Shown: positions 25,406-33,610 of the stretch, piece after piece
Layout: each line of letters opens with the position of its first letter
Numbering within the stretch: position 1 is the stretch's first letter
From: CTSoil-075 sp964292325
Lineage (GTDB): Bacteria > Bacillota > Negativicutes > DSM-13327
NCBI GenBank assembly: GCA_964292325.1
Contig: CAXYVG010000010.1
Span: forward strand, 1 to 57,737
DNA length: 57,737 nt
Direction of reading: 5' to 3'
Translations under genes and position numbers: made by a program
Notes under the pieces: generated by a model
Database searches by the model: none
What the model was told of the DNA's origin: nothing
What the model saw: the letters and a program-made list of their open reading frames with translations, nothing else

Positions 25406-27276
25406 GAATCATCCCCTCCTGTGGGTATCTGCTTTGTCCACTTTCTACTAACATCCCCTTGACGGATAACATCCTGAGTATTGAGTTCATCAGGTCTCCT
25501 CTGTTGCATATGTACAGGCGTTCTCAAGATTACATCCCCTCCAGAAGTGGTCTTAGGTGCTATCGGTGCCAGATATGGCATACCAAAAGACTTCAATGAA
25601 CTAAGTATGGCAGTAAAAATGAAGAAACTACAAGCTACTCCGACAAGTCCCATAACCAAGGCCATAAATACAAATACTAGGCGAAATATACGAAAAGCAG
25701 ATGCCAATCTATACTCTGGAATACTGTATGATGCTAAACCTGTCACCGCAATCACAATAACCATAATAGGACTAACAATTTTAGCACTGACCGCCGCCTG
25801 CCCCAAAATAATGGCGCCTACAATGCCAAGGGTAGAGCCTAGTATACCTGGAATGCGCAGTCCCCCTTCACGAATCAGTTCGAAAGCGAGTTCCATCAGC
25901 AATATTTCAAAGATTGTGGGAAAAGGTACTTGTCCTCTTGCTGCCGTAATAGATAACAATAGCTCCGTAGGTATTGCTTCCTGATGAAAGGTACTGATGG
26001 CAAGATATAAGGCTGGCAGTAGCATCGAAATTAACCCACCAACCCACCTAATCATACGTAGAAAATTGGAATAATAAAAATGCATCGAAAAATCATCCGC
26101 AGAGTGCATCAGTGTAAATAAGGAAATAGGTGCAATATGTCCAAAAGGACTACCATCCACCAAGATAGCTACTCGTCCTTCAACTAAATGTACAACTACT
26201 CTGTCTGGGCGTTCAGTGGATAAGGTCTGTGGAAACGGATTGTTTGGAAAATCTACAATGAAATGCTCCAGTATTCCTGAATCAATAATAATATCTGTAT
26301 TAATACCTTTTATACGTCGTCGTACTTCCGCAACCAGTTCTTCATTGGCTATTGTTTTTAAATACATGATCGCGCAGTTTGAATGTCCTCGCTTACCTAC
26401 AGGTATCATCTCCGTAATTAAATCACTAGAATGCAGCATGGATCGAATCAATGCGGTATTAACTCGTAGCACTTCTGTGAAAGCATTTTGCGATCCCCTT
26501 ACTGACTGTTCAGTAGCTGGTCGGTCAACACCACGATGCTCAGCCCCTTTTGTTTCTACGGTCACAGCTTCACTAATACCATCAAAAAAAAGTACAGCAT
26601 CACCGGTATTAATACCTTGTTGCACCTCTTGAAAGCTACCTACCCGGGAAGCCTGTCCACTAGGAAGGCACTGTTCGATAATAAAATCAACTACATCACT
26701 ATCACTCTCTTGCTGGGTCTGCAGTAGCATTAAAGGCTGCAACACTGCCATGTTCACAACCTTTTTATCGGCAAGACCATCCATAAATACCAGTATAGCT
26801 TTCACTTCTGGCTGAACTGAAATAATAAATTTACGAATAACGACATCTTTATTTAGAGGTAATTGATATATTTCCTCAATTTTTTTTTGATTTTCTTCAA
26901 GGCTTGTACTAATAGTAAATTCACTTACGTTATCATCATTATTCTTCTTCTCCAATATTGCGTTTATTGCAGTCTGCTGTTGTTTTAGTGCGTCATATTG
27001 TACCTTCCATTCGCGCCTCTTACCAAGCCACTGTCCATTATGCAAATCTTCAATGTACTGTTCTATGAACGTCGCTGAACGCTTAGCATGCCGCACCATC
27101 GCTTCAAACTGTTGCAAACGTTCTGATAAATCCAACGGAGTTGGATCACAATGTATCCTCTTTGGATCTTCTTGCTGGTTCTCATCTAAGACAAAAGGAT
27201 CAGGCTGATTTGATGGCTGATACACGAAAAGATTCTTTATACTCGTATATATTTTTCCCATTCCATCCTTTCTCAT
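25402..27276 (-). CDS. gerA: Spore germination protein, GerA-type subunit
   Basis: A 624-residue A subunit of a GerA-type germinant receptor. The long soluble N-terminal domain (about 1-400) includes VFFDGISEAV and RPATEQSVRGSQNAFTE, hallmark GerA motifs. The following membrane domain has four or five helices with ITAARGQVPFPTIFEIL and GQAAVSA. The C-terminus is soluble and ends in MQQRRPDELNTQDVIRQGDV. The N-terminal extension of about 110 residues before the usual GerA start is charged and helical and may be lineage specific. ATG start with GAGGTG 5 bases upstream. I see no clear sigma-G promoter in front. Confidence 0.93.
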   Translation of the reverse strand: MRKDGMGKIYTSIKNLFVYQPSNQPDPFVLDENQQEDPKRIHCDPTPLDLSERLQQFEAMVRHAKRSATFIEQYIEDLHNGQWLGKRREWKVQYDALKQQQTAINAILEKKNNDDNVSEFTISTSLEENQKKIEEIYQLPLNKDVVIRKFIISVQPEVKAILVFMDGLADKKVVNMAVLQPLMLLQTQQESDSDVVDFIIEQCLPSGQASRVGSFQEVQQGINTGDAVLFFDGISEAVTVETKGAEHRGVDRPATEQSVRGSQNAFTEVLRVNTALIRSMLHSSDLITEMIPVGKRGHSNCAIMYLKTIANEELVAEVRRRIKGINTDIIIDSGILEHFIVDFPNNPFPQTLSTERPDRVVVHLVEGRVAILVDGSPFGHIAPISLFTLMHSADDFSMHFYYSNFLRMIRWVGGLISMLLPALYLAISTFHQEAIPTELLLSITAARGQVPFPTIFEILLMELAFELIREGGLRIPGILGSTLGIVGAIILGQAAVSAKIVSPIMVIVIAVTGLASYSIPEYRLASAFRIFRLVFVFMALVMGLVGVACSFFIFTAILSSLKSFGMPYLAPIAPKTTSGGDVILRTPVHMQQRRPDELNTQDVIRQGDVSRKWTKQIPTGGDDS

Positions 27277-27356
27277 CCCATCACCTCTTACTCACCACTT
27301 TTTAATATCTTTTACCAAAATAGTGTTTTTTAGTAAAAAATATTAAATAAAACAAA

Positions 27357-27394
27357 AAAAAGAGGATTCTAACTATAGAATCCATCTCTTTTTG
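27357..27394 (-). terminator. Terminator after pstA
   Basis: A 15-bp stem with a 2-base bulge (core GGATTCTA / TAGAATCC) followed on the minus strand by a long T-rich run. It lies between pstA and gerA. Confidence 0.75.
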
Positions 27395-27427
27395 ACTTTG
27401 GTCTATAAAATTTTTAGTACATATCGA

Positions 27428-28288
27428 TCAACGACTACTTGCACCCATTTTACGCTGTAACATTTTACTTGGAATTGTTACCAGTATGTTTAAAATTAAA
27501 ATAGTAACTACTAGTAATGCTCCAATACCATTCGCTATCTCTAACCGATCGGGTACGAGGCCGACTGCCATAACATACCATAGATGTACCGCCAATGTTT
27601 CACCTGCTACTGTCAAATCAAAATCTGGCATCACTCTCGATACAGTCGTACCTGCTGTAAAGATCAAAATCGCTGATTCCCCTAGTGCCCTGCCAGCTGT
27701 CAATGTAACACCTGTAATAATACCAGGAATAGCATTCGGTAAAACGACTCGCCAAATTGTCTGCCACTTAGTAGCCCCAAGTGCAAGACTAGCTTCGCGG
27801 TAATATACAGGAACCGTTCGGATGGAGTCTTCTGTCACTCTTACTAGCACAGGTAGATTGAGTAACATAAGAGTTAACGCACCACCAATAATACTAAAAC
27901 CGAATCCTAACATATTAACAAAGATAATCATACCAAATAGTCCTAAAACAATAGATGGAACCGTCGCCAAGCTTTCTGTACTTAAGCGAATCATGGAAGT
28001 CAAATAATTATCACTTGCATACTCCGCTAAGTAAACACCAGCACCAATCGCTAGCGGTATGGAGAACAACAGTGACAAGAATAAAATGTAAAAAGAGTTA
28101 AAGAATTGTGGTCCCACACCACCTCCGGCTTTAATTTCACTCGGTGTACCGAAAATGAAATCCCAAGATAAAACCGGAATCCCTTTATATAATATAAAAC
28201 ATAAAAAAGCTACTAATATTCCCAAAATAACAATCGACGCCAGCCACATTATACCAGTAGCTAATTTATCAATACTTCGTGCCGACAT
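27428..28288 (-). CDS. pstA: Phosphate ABC transporter permease PstA
   Basis: A 286-residue membrane permease with about six TM segments, partner of PstC. The permease signature EASLALGATKWQTIWRVVLPNAIPGI lies near residues 155-180, where it contacts the PstB ATPase. It abuts pstC with no gap. The ATG start has AAGGTGG upstream, within the pstC 3' end. The gene ends in front of a strong terminator, so the pstC-pstA unit stops here. Confidence 0.95.
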   Translation of the reverse strand: MSARSIDKLATGIMWLASIVILGILVAFLCFILYKGIPVLSWDFIFGTPSEIKAGGGVGPQFFNSFYILFLSLLFSIPLAIGAGVYLAEYASDNYLTSMIRLSTESLATVPSIVLGLFGMIIFVNMLGFGFSIIGGALTLMLLNLPVLVRVTEDSIRTVPVYYREASLALGATKWQTIWRVVLPNAIPGIITGVTLTAGRALGESAILIFTAGTTVSRVMPDFDLTVAGETLAVHLWYVMAVGLVPDRLEIANGIGALLVVTILILNILVTIPSKMLQRKMGASSR

Positions 28289-29176
28289 TTATGCCACCTT
28301 CTTTTTTGCAATATAACGAATCATAATAATCATCACTAATGATATCAACAGTAATACTAACGCCATTAGGAATAAAGAATTTCCCCACGCTGAGCCAAAA
28401 GGCGTATTGCCCATTTCAACAACAATTTCACTAGGTAATGTAGAGGTAGGCATAAATAGTGACATGACTAACTGTGGGGCATTACCAATGACCATTTGTA
28501 CTGCCATCGTCTCGCCGACCGCTCTAGCCATCGCCAAAATAATCGCCGTCAATATACCTGGCAATGCTGCTGGTAACAGTACATGCCATATGGTCTGCCA
28601 TCGCGTTGCGCCAAGTGCCAAGGAAGCTTCTTCTAAATTGCTAGGTACCGCACGTATTGCATCCTCAGAAATACTGATAATAGTTGGTAAAATCATCACA
28701 GCCAAAATAATCGCAGCGGCTAATAAACCAAAACCTACACTCACATGAAAGTAATTCCTTATAAAGGGAACGATAATCGTAATACCGACAAAACCATATA
28801 CGACTGATGGAATGGCAACATATAAATTGATTGCTGGACGCATGATTTCGCTCAGCCATTTTGGAGCAACTTTCGCCATAAAAATAGCCCCAGCAAGACC
28901 GATAGGACCTCCTAATATGATCGACAGTATTGTCACTGCCAATGAACCAACAATAAAACTTAAGGCCCCAAAATGTTTTTCGCTAGGATCCCATTTTGCT
29001 GATAAAAAAAACTCAAGCGGACTTACCTCACTAAACGTCATCAACCCCTGCCAACCAACAAAAACAATAATGGATGCAATAATAACCGCCATAAAAATAC
29101 CACTTGCAATAAAGAGATACCGCATATAACGATCATATAATATTTTAAATTGATGCTCTTTGTCTACTAATTGCAC
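28289..29176 (-). CDS. pstC: Phosphate ABC transporter permease PstC
   Basis: A 295-residue membrane permease with about six TM segments. The ABC-contact loop EASLALGATRWQTIWHVLLPAALPGI around 180-205 is nearly identical to that of PstA, showing their common origin. The start is GTG with GGGGGAG 5 bases upstream. Three 11-bp spaced TTAACA-type repeats (29271-29298) lie upstream and look like a PhoP box. No phosphate-binding protein gene (pstS) precedes it, which is unusual. Confidence 0.95.
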   Translation of the reverse strand: MQLVDKEHQFKILYDRYMRYLFIASGIFMAVIIASIIVFVGWQGLMTFSEVSPLEFFLSAKWDPSEKHFGALSFIVGSLAVTILSIILGGPIGLAGAIFMAKVAPKWLSEIMRPAINLYVAIPSVVYGFVGITIIVPFIRNYFHVSVGFGLLAAAIILAVMILPTIISISEDAIRAVPSNLEEASLALGATRWQTIWHVLLPAALPGILTAIILAMARAVGETMAVQMVIGNAPQLVMSLFMPTSTLPSEIVVEMGNTPFGSAWGNSLFLMALVLLLISLVMIIMIRYIAKKKVA

Positions 29177-29270
29177 AACGACTCCCCCTTCTATGACAGA
29201 CGTTAGATCACGCTAAGGATCTCATTTCTATATCATCTATTTAAATTTTAACCCATTCATAAATATTCTA

Positions 29271-29298
29271 TGTTATGGTACTGTTAAGAAATTGTTAA
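29271..29298 (-). promoter_or_regulatory. PhoP box upstream of pstC
   Basis: Minus strand: TTAACA (29293-29298), TTAACA (29282-29287), ATAACA (29271-29276), each exactly 11 bases apart. This is the TT(A/T/C)ACA direct-repeat layout bound by PhoP in Bacillus. AT-rich -10 candidates follow near 29245. Confidence 0.6.
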
Positions 29299-29305
29299 TT
29301 TTGCT

Positions 29306-29405
29306 TAAGAAAAGACTTGGTTTCGACCAAGTCCGCAGACGCAGGTAGAAGCCTTAGTTGTCCTTACTTGGAGTCAAGAAGGTTTTTGACTTTCTGATTC
29401 TGCAA
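29306..29405. repeat. Dispersed 100-bp structured repeat, copy A
   Basis: About 100 bases with roughly 80 percent identity to copy B at 40335-40433 in the same orientation. It can fold into three hairpins: 29314-29333 (8-bp stem, TTCG loop), 29338-29362 and 29372-29399. In the minus direction the first hairpin is followed by CTTTTCTTA and resembles a terminator. It lies between the phoU terminator and the pstC promoter. Confidence 0.75.
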
Positions 29406-29431
29406 AAAAAAAGCTACCAATAATGGTAGCT
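29403..29431 (-). terminator. Terminator after phoU
   Basis: A 7-bp stem (AGCTACC / GGTAGCT, 29412-29431) with nine T on the minus strand (29403-29411). The phoU stop codon lies in the stem. Confidence 0.85.
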
Positions 29432-30089
29432 ATTGTTTGCGCAGACGTTGTCCCGTGACTAAATAAATAACCCATTCGGCAATATTTGTCGCATGATCAG
29501 CCACTCTTTCCAAATAGCGAGCTATAAATAACAATTGCGTAGCTTGACCAATAGTAGTAGGATCTTCCATCATATATGTTAATAAATCTCGAATTGTTTG
29601 ATGATAAAGATCATCCACTGCATCATCATCTATACACACTTGTTCTGCTAATGAAATATCCAGATTGGTATAGGCTGATAAAGAATCATTAAGCATTTTT
29701 AACGCTAATACTGACATACGAGGAAGATCGATCAGAGGTTTGATCAAAGGTGTCTCTCCTATTTCAAGAGCAATTTTAGCAATATCATAAGCATGATCAC
29801 CTACTCTTTCAAGATCTGTGGTAATTTTAAGTCCTGTACCAATAATCCTCAAATCCTTAGCCAACGGTTGCTGCCTAGCAATCAATACCATACATTTATC
29901 TTCAATATCAATTTCCATTTTATCTACATCATCATCAGCAACCATAATTTTTTTCGCTAACTCAAAATCTTTTTTCTCTAGTGACTCCATAGCCTGTTCG
30001 ATAGCCTGCGCTACCCGTGCACCCATTTGTAAAATATCTTGACGTAGTGCCTCTAGTTCCTGATTAAAACCTTGCCGAGTACTTGTCAT
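29430..30089 (-). CDS. phoU: Phosphate signalling protein PhoU
   Basis: A 219-residue all-helical protein made of two three-helix PhoU repeats, each with the E/DxxxD metal-binding pattern (VADDDVDKMEIDIEDKC and IDDDAVDDLYHQTI). It relays the state of the Pst transporter to the PhoR/PhoP system and restrains phosphate uptake. ATG start with GGAGGGTG upstream. It follows pstB by 13 bases, and a strong terminator sits at its stop codon, separating it from pstC-pstA. Confidence 0.95.
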   Translation of the reverse strand: MTSTRQGFNQELEALRQDILQMGARVAQAIEQAMESLEKKDFELAKKIMVADDDVDKMEIDIEDKCMVLIARQQPLAKDLRIIGTGLKITTDLERVGDHAYDIAKIALEIGETPLIKPLIDLPRMSVLALKMLNDSLSAYTNLDISLAEQVCIDDDAVDDLYHQTIRDLLTYMMEDPTTIGQATQLLFIARYLERVADHATNIAEWVIYLVTGQRLRKQ

Positions 30090-30102
30090 CTTTCACCCTC
30101 CA

Positions 30103-30858
30103 TTAACCAAATCGTCCAGTAATATAGTCTTCTGTACGCTTATCTTGCGGCCTAGTAAACATGACATCTGTTTTGTCATATTCCACTACTTCACCATTTA
30201 AGAAAAAGGCTGTACAGTCTGATACACGAGCCGCTTGTTGCATATTATGGGTAACCATAACAATCGTATACTTGGATTTTAATTCAGATACTAGTTCTTC
30301 GATCTTCATCGTTGATATAGGATCAAGAGCAGAACAAGGTTCATCCATCAGTAATACTTCCGGTTCAATGGCCAATAGTCTAGCAATACATAGACGTTGC
30401 TGTTGACCACCGGACATCCCCATGGCAGAACTTTGAAGACGATCTTTTACTTCATCCCATAAGGCCGCACCTATCAAACTTTTTTCTACTATTTCATCTA
30501 ATGTTGTTTTGTTTTTTATACCATGAATTCGTGGTCCATAGGCAATATTATCATAAATAGACATCGGAAAAGGATTAGGCCTCTGAAAAACCATCCCCAC
30601 CCGTTTTCGAAGTGATACCACATCGGTATCAGGATGATAAATATTTAAACCATCCAGTAGAATTTCACCTTCAATTTTGACGCCAGGAATTAAATCATTC
30701 ATCCGATTCAGAGTTTTGATAAAAGTTGATTTACCACAACCTGAAGGTCCAATTAACGCTAAGACACTATTTTTATCCACTCCAAGGGATATTTTCTTTA
30801 ATGCCAATACATCCCCATAATACAGTTTTAATTTATTGACATGAATTTTATAATCCAT
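30103..30858 (-). CDS. pstB: Phosphate ABC transporter ATPase PstB
   Basis: A 251-residue ATPase that powers phosphate import. Walker A GPSGCGKST (37-45), Q-loop FQRPNPFPMS, signature MSGGQQQR, Walker B VLLMDEPCSALDP and switch histidine VTHNM are complete. ATG start after GGAGGCC. It lies between the PhoP-like regulator and phoU, ahead of rather than after pstC-pstA. A weak 11-bp repeat pair (TTAATA) in the upstream gap may be a Pho-type site. Confidence 0.96.
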   Translation of the reverse strand: MDYKIHVNKLKLYYGDVLALKKISLGVDKNSVLALIGPSGCGKSTFIKTLNRMNDLIPGVKIEGEILLDGLNIYHPDTDVVSLRKRVGMVFQRPNPFPMSIYDNIAYGPRIHGIKNKTTLDEIVEKSLIGAALWDEVKDRLQSSAMGMSGGQQQRLCIARLLAIEPEVLLMDEPCSALDPISTMKIEELVSELKSKYTIVMVTHNMQQAARVSDCTAFFLNGEVVEYDKTDVMFTRPQDKRTEDYITGRFG

Positions 30859-30937
30859 ATATGGCCTCCTGTAAATTCGTCCTTATACTAAGATAACTAC
30901 CCATACAGGAAATATACCACAAAACACTACACTTTAT

Positions 30938-30954
30938 TATTAAGATTATATTAA
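30938..30954 (-). promoter_or_regulatory. Possible Pho-type half site upstream of pstB
   Basis: Two TTAATA copies on the minus strand, 11 bases apart (30938-30943, 30949-30954). They match the PhoP spacing, but base identity to TTAACA is partial. Confidence 0.3.
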
Positions 30955-30961
30955 CGTTTGA

Positions 30962-31654
30962 TTAAATTTCACTAAATCGATAACCAACGCCTCTCACTGT
31001 CTCAATTGCTTCTGCAACTTCAGGCTGTTTTGCCAGTTTCGCTCTTAAGTGACGCACATGAACATCAACGGTTCGTGTATCACCAAAATATTCATAACCC
31101 CATACTTTTTCTAACAATTGCTCTCGAGTATAGGCTCTACCAATATTGGTAACAAATAATTTTAAGAGTTCATATTCTTTAGGTGTCAGTTCCATCTTCT
31201 GTTGATCTAAATATACTTCATAACTAGTAAAATTCAGTTTTAATTTGCCCATAATTAATTCCCCATCGTGTCTGCTTTCTTTATGACTACGTCGGAGTAC
31301 TGCCTTAACTCTAGCAACTAATTCACGAGGACTAAAAGGTTTGGTCATATAATCATCGGCTCCTAATTCTAGACCGATAATTTTGTCTACTTCATCGTTT
31401 TTCGCCGTTAGCATAATAATTGGAATGCCTGCCGTTTGTTGTTGTCCTTTTATAGTGCGACAAACTTCTAAACCATCGATACCGGGAAGCATCACATCGA
31501 GGATAATTAAATCTAGTTTTGTTGTTCTAGCTATTTCTAGTGCAGCATGCCCATTATCAGCTTGTACTGTATCATAACCTGCCTTATGTAGATTAAAAGA
31601 GAGTAATTCACAAATCATTGGTTCATCATCAACAATTAAAATGCTACCTGCCAT
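30962..31654 (-). CDS. phoP: PhoP/PhoB-like response regulator
   Basis: A 230-residue OmpR/PhoB-family regulator. The receiver has D9-D10, phosphoacceptor D53 in ILDVMLPG, and a conserved lysine in MTKPFSPRE. The C-terminal winged helix ends VETVRGVGYRFSEI. Position next to pstB-phoU and a PhoP-like box near pstC make it the phosphate regulator. No PhoR-type kinase gene is adjacent, so its partner must be elsewhere or it may cross-talk. ATG start with GGGAG upstream. It follows the strong terminator of the HU gene. Confidence 0.85.
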   Translation of the reverse strand: MAGSILIVDDEPMICELLSFNLHKAGYDTVQADNGHAALEIARTTKLDLIILDVMLPGIDGLEVCRTIKGQQQTAGIPIIMLTAKNDEVDKIIGLELGADDYMTKPFSPRELVARVKAVLRRSHKESRHDGELIMGKLKLNFTSYEVYLDQQKMELTPKEYELLKLFVTNIGRAYTREQLLEKVWGYEYFGDTRTVDVHVRHLRAKLAKQPEVAEAIETVRGVGYRFSEI

Positions 31655-31670
31655 ATATTCTCACTCCCTA

Positions 31671-31710
31671 TAAGTAAAAACCAGGTTATAAATAACCTGG
31701 TTTTTACTTA
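31671..31710 (-). terminator. Terminator after the HU gene
   Basis: A perfect 18-bp stem (31671-31688, 31693-31710) with TAAA loop, ending in TTTTT. It is symmetrical and could work on both strands. Confidence 0.8.
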
Positions 31711-31717
31711 TATACTT

Positions 31718-31993
31718 TTATTTATTAACGGCGTCTTTTAAGCCTTTACCAGCTTTAAATACTGGATTTTTTGATGCTGGAATTGTAATCTCAGCACCAG
31801 TTTGAGGATTACGACCTTTTCTTTCTTCACGAGCCTTCACTTCAAAAGTACCAAATCCAATGATTTGAACCTTATCTTCCAGTGTTAACGCTTCCTCAAC
31901 GCTAACAAACAGCGCATTAATAGCTTTCTCAGCATCCTTCTTAGTCAAACCCGCTTTTTCTGCAACACTTGCAATTAATTCAGTTTTATTCAC
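31718..31993 (-). CDS. hup: DNA-binding protein HU
   Basis: A 91-residue nucleoid protein. It begins MNKTELIASVAEKAGLTKKDAEKAI and carries the beta-arm signature GFGTFEVKAREERKGRNPQTG with the intercalating proline in NP. The length is standard. The start is GTG with GAGGAGG 8 bases upstream. It occupies the place where Bacillus has yabO (a small S4-domain protein) between yabN and yabP; HU next to mazG is common in Negativicutes and clostridia. It ends with its own terminator. Confidence 0.96.
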   Translation of the reverse strand: MNKTELIASVAEKAGLTKKDAEKAINALFVSVEEALTLEDKVQIIGFGTFEVKAREERKGRNPQTGAEITIPASKNPVFKAGKGLKDAVNK

Positions 31994-32087
31994 AAAAATA
32001 GCCTCCTCACAAAAATCATTACGAATAGCTTATTCGCTATCATTCTTTTTATTCCTGTCTGTATTGAAAAAAAATACTAAAAAACCA

Positions 32088-33551
32088 TTAAAATCCTGAT
32101 TTTTCTTGTTTTTTTGCCTGCTCCCACAGAATATCAAGTTCTTTTTCACCTAAATTATCCCATTTGATGCTTTTCTCTTTTACAGTCTGTTCTATATAGG
32201 AAAACCGTTTTATAAACTTGTTATTCGTTACATTGAGAGCTACCTCAGCATCAATTTTCAAAAATCTTGCTAGATTCACTACTGAAAATAAGACATCTCC
32301 TAATTCGCCTTCCATATCGACAAAATTTTCTTGAGAACAAGCATGTCTAAGTTCAGTCAGTTCTTCTTGTATTTTATCCCATACAGGCTGAATACTATTC
32401 CAATCAAAGCCAACCTTCGCTGCTTTCACTTGTAGCTTATAAGAACGCATCAAACTCGGCAGGCCCTTAGGTATGCCATCGAGTACTGACAGTCGTTCAC
32501 TGCCATATTCCCGTCTTTTAATAGCATCCCAATTCAAAACTACTTCTGCTGCATCTCGAACCGTAATATCTCCAAATACATGAGGATGGCGACGTATCAT
32601 TTTTTCAGTAATCACATCCACCACCTGTTGCATTGTGAACAAATTCGATTCTTCAGCAATACGAGCATGGAAAATAATCTGTAGTAGCAGATCACCAAGC
32701 TCTTCACACAGTTTATCCCCTTGTTGCAAATCAATGGCTTCAAGCACCTCATACACTTCTTCTACCAAATAGCGTCTGAGGCTAACATGGGTTTGTTCCA
32801 TATCCCATATACAGCCCTCTGGTGAACGAAGCTTAGCCATAATCTCAGTAATAGGATCTAAGGTAAATTGATGTCCTAGCGGGCGACCTGGTACATATAA
32901 GCTTGTCAGGTGATCAATCCCGGGTATTCTATCGACTTCAAATAATGGCACGGATAGAATTTTTTCCTCTGGTAGCCCTATGTTTTGCACTACTGTGACT
33001 TGATAATCATCAGGATAATACTCCATCAATGCCAATTTTGCCTCAGAAGCTACATGATGATTATATACTTGTGTGATGACTAAGGCTGTCCCTAATTCAG
33101 GAGGCAGTGATGACAAATCTGCCGCATCAAGAATTGTCATCCCCTCAATAGGATCAATCGCCAAGCGCGTATATAATACTTCCAAGAAACTCATTCCTGG
33201 CAAAACATCGACGGTAATCCCTTGTTCTACCGCCATTTTTCTAATCAAAGTCACTGTTTTTTCAGCTACCAATGGACTGCCTGGCACAGCATATACAAGA
33301 TTTTCTGCTGTTATCGCCTGTGCCAGGCAATCACGGGCAATGGCACTATACACTTCATCAAACGATTCTTTTTCTTCATAAACATGATCATAACTGATAA
33401 ACTCAATACCACGAGCGGCCATTTCCGGTACAGTAGGATGCTTAGCAGTACGCAGAATCAAAGGTTTTGCTACCTTTAGCATCTCGAAAGTCTCTACTGT
33501 TATAAAACCAAAGGCACCAGGCCCTAAACCTACAATTGTAATTTTTCCCAT
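32088..33551 (-). CDS. yabN: Tetrapyrrole methylase / MazG pyrophosphohydrolase fusion (YabN)
   Basis: A 487-residue two-domain protein. Residues 1-220 are a SAM-dependent tetrapyrrole methylase-like domain (ITIVGLGPGAFGFIT, YAVPGSPLVAEKTV). Residues 235-485 hold two MazG modules with the metal-binding EExxE-type helices (LVEEVYEVLEAI, CEELGDLLLQIIFHA; later EELTELR, EGELGDVLFSVVNLARF). MazG removes aberrant nucleoside triphosphates. The fused form YabN is typical of Firmicutes and sits in the same order as in Bacillus, after spoVB. ATG start with GAGGCGATG upstream. Confidence 0.93.
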   Translation of the reverse strand: MGKITIVGLGPGAFGFITVETFEMLKVAKPLILRTAKHPTVPEMAARGIEFISYDHVYEEKESFDEVYSAIARDCLAQAITAENLVYAVPGSPLVAEKTVTLIRKMAVEQGITVDVLPGMSFLEVLYTRLAIDPIEGMTILDAADLSSLPPELGTALVITQVYNHHVASEAKLALMEYYPDDYQVTVVQNIGLPEEKILSVPLFEVDRIPGIDHLTSLYVPGRPLGHQFTLDPITEIMAKLRSPEGCIWDMEQTHVSLRRYLVEEVYEVLEAIDLQQGDKLCEELGDLLLQIIFHARIAEESNLFTMQQVVDVITEKMIRRHPHVFGDITVRDAAEVVLNWDAIKRREYGSERLSVLDGIPKGLPSLMRSYKLQVKAAKVGFDWNSIQPVWDKIQEELTELRHACSQENFVDMEGELGDVLFSVVNLARFLKIDAEVALNVTNNKFIKRFSYIEQTVKEKSIKWDNLGEKELDILWEQAKKQEKSGF

Positions 33552-33610
33552 ATCATCGCCTCATATTCATAAAACCTATTATTTATATTAGAATAATTTA
33601 CATAGTCATA

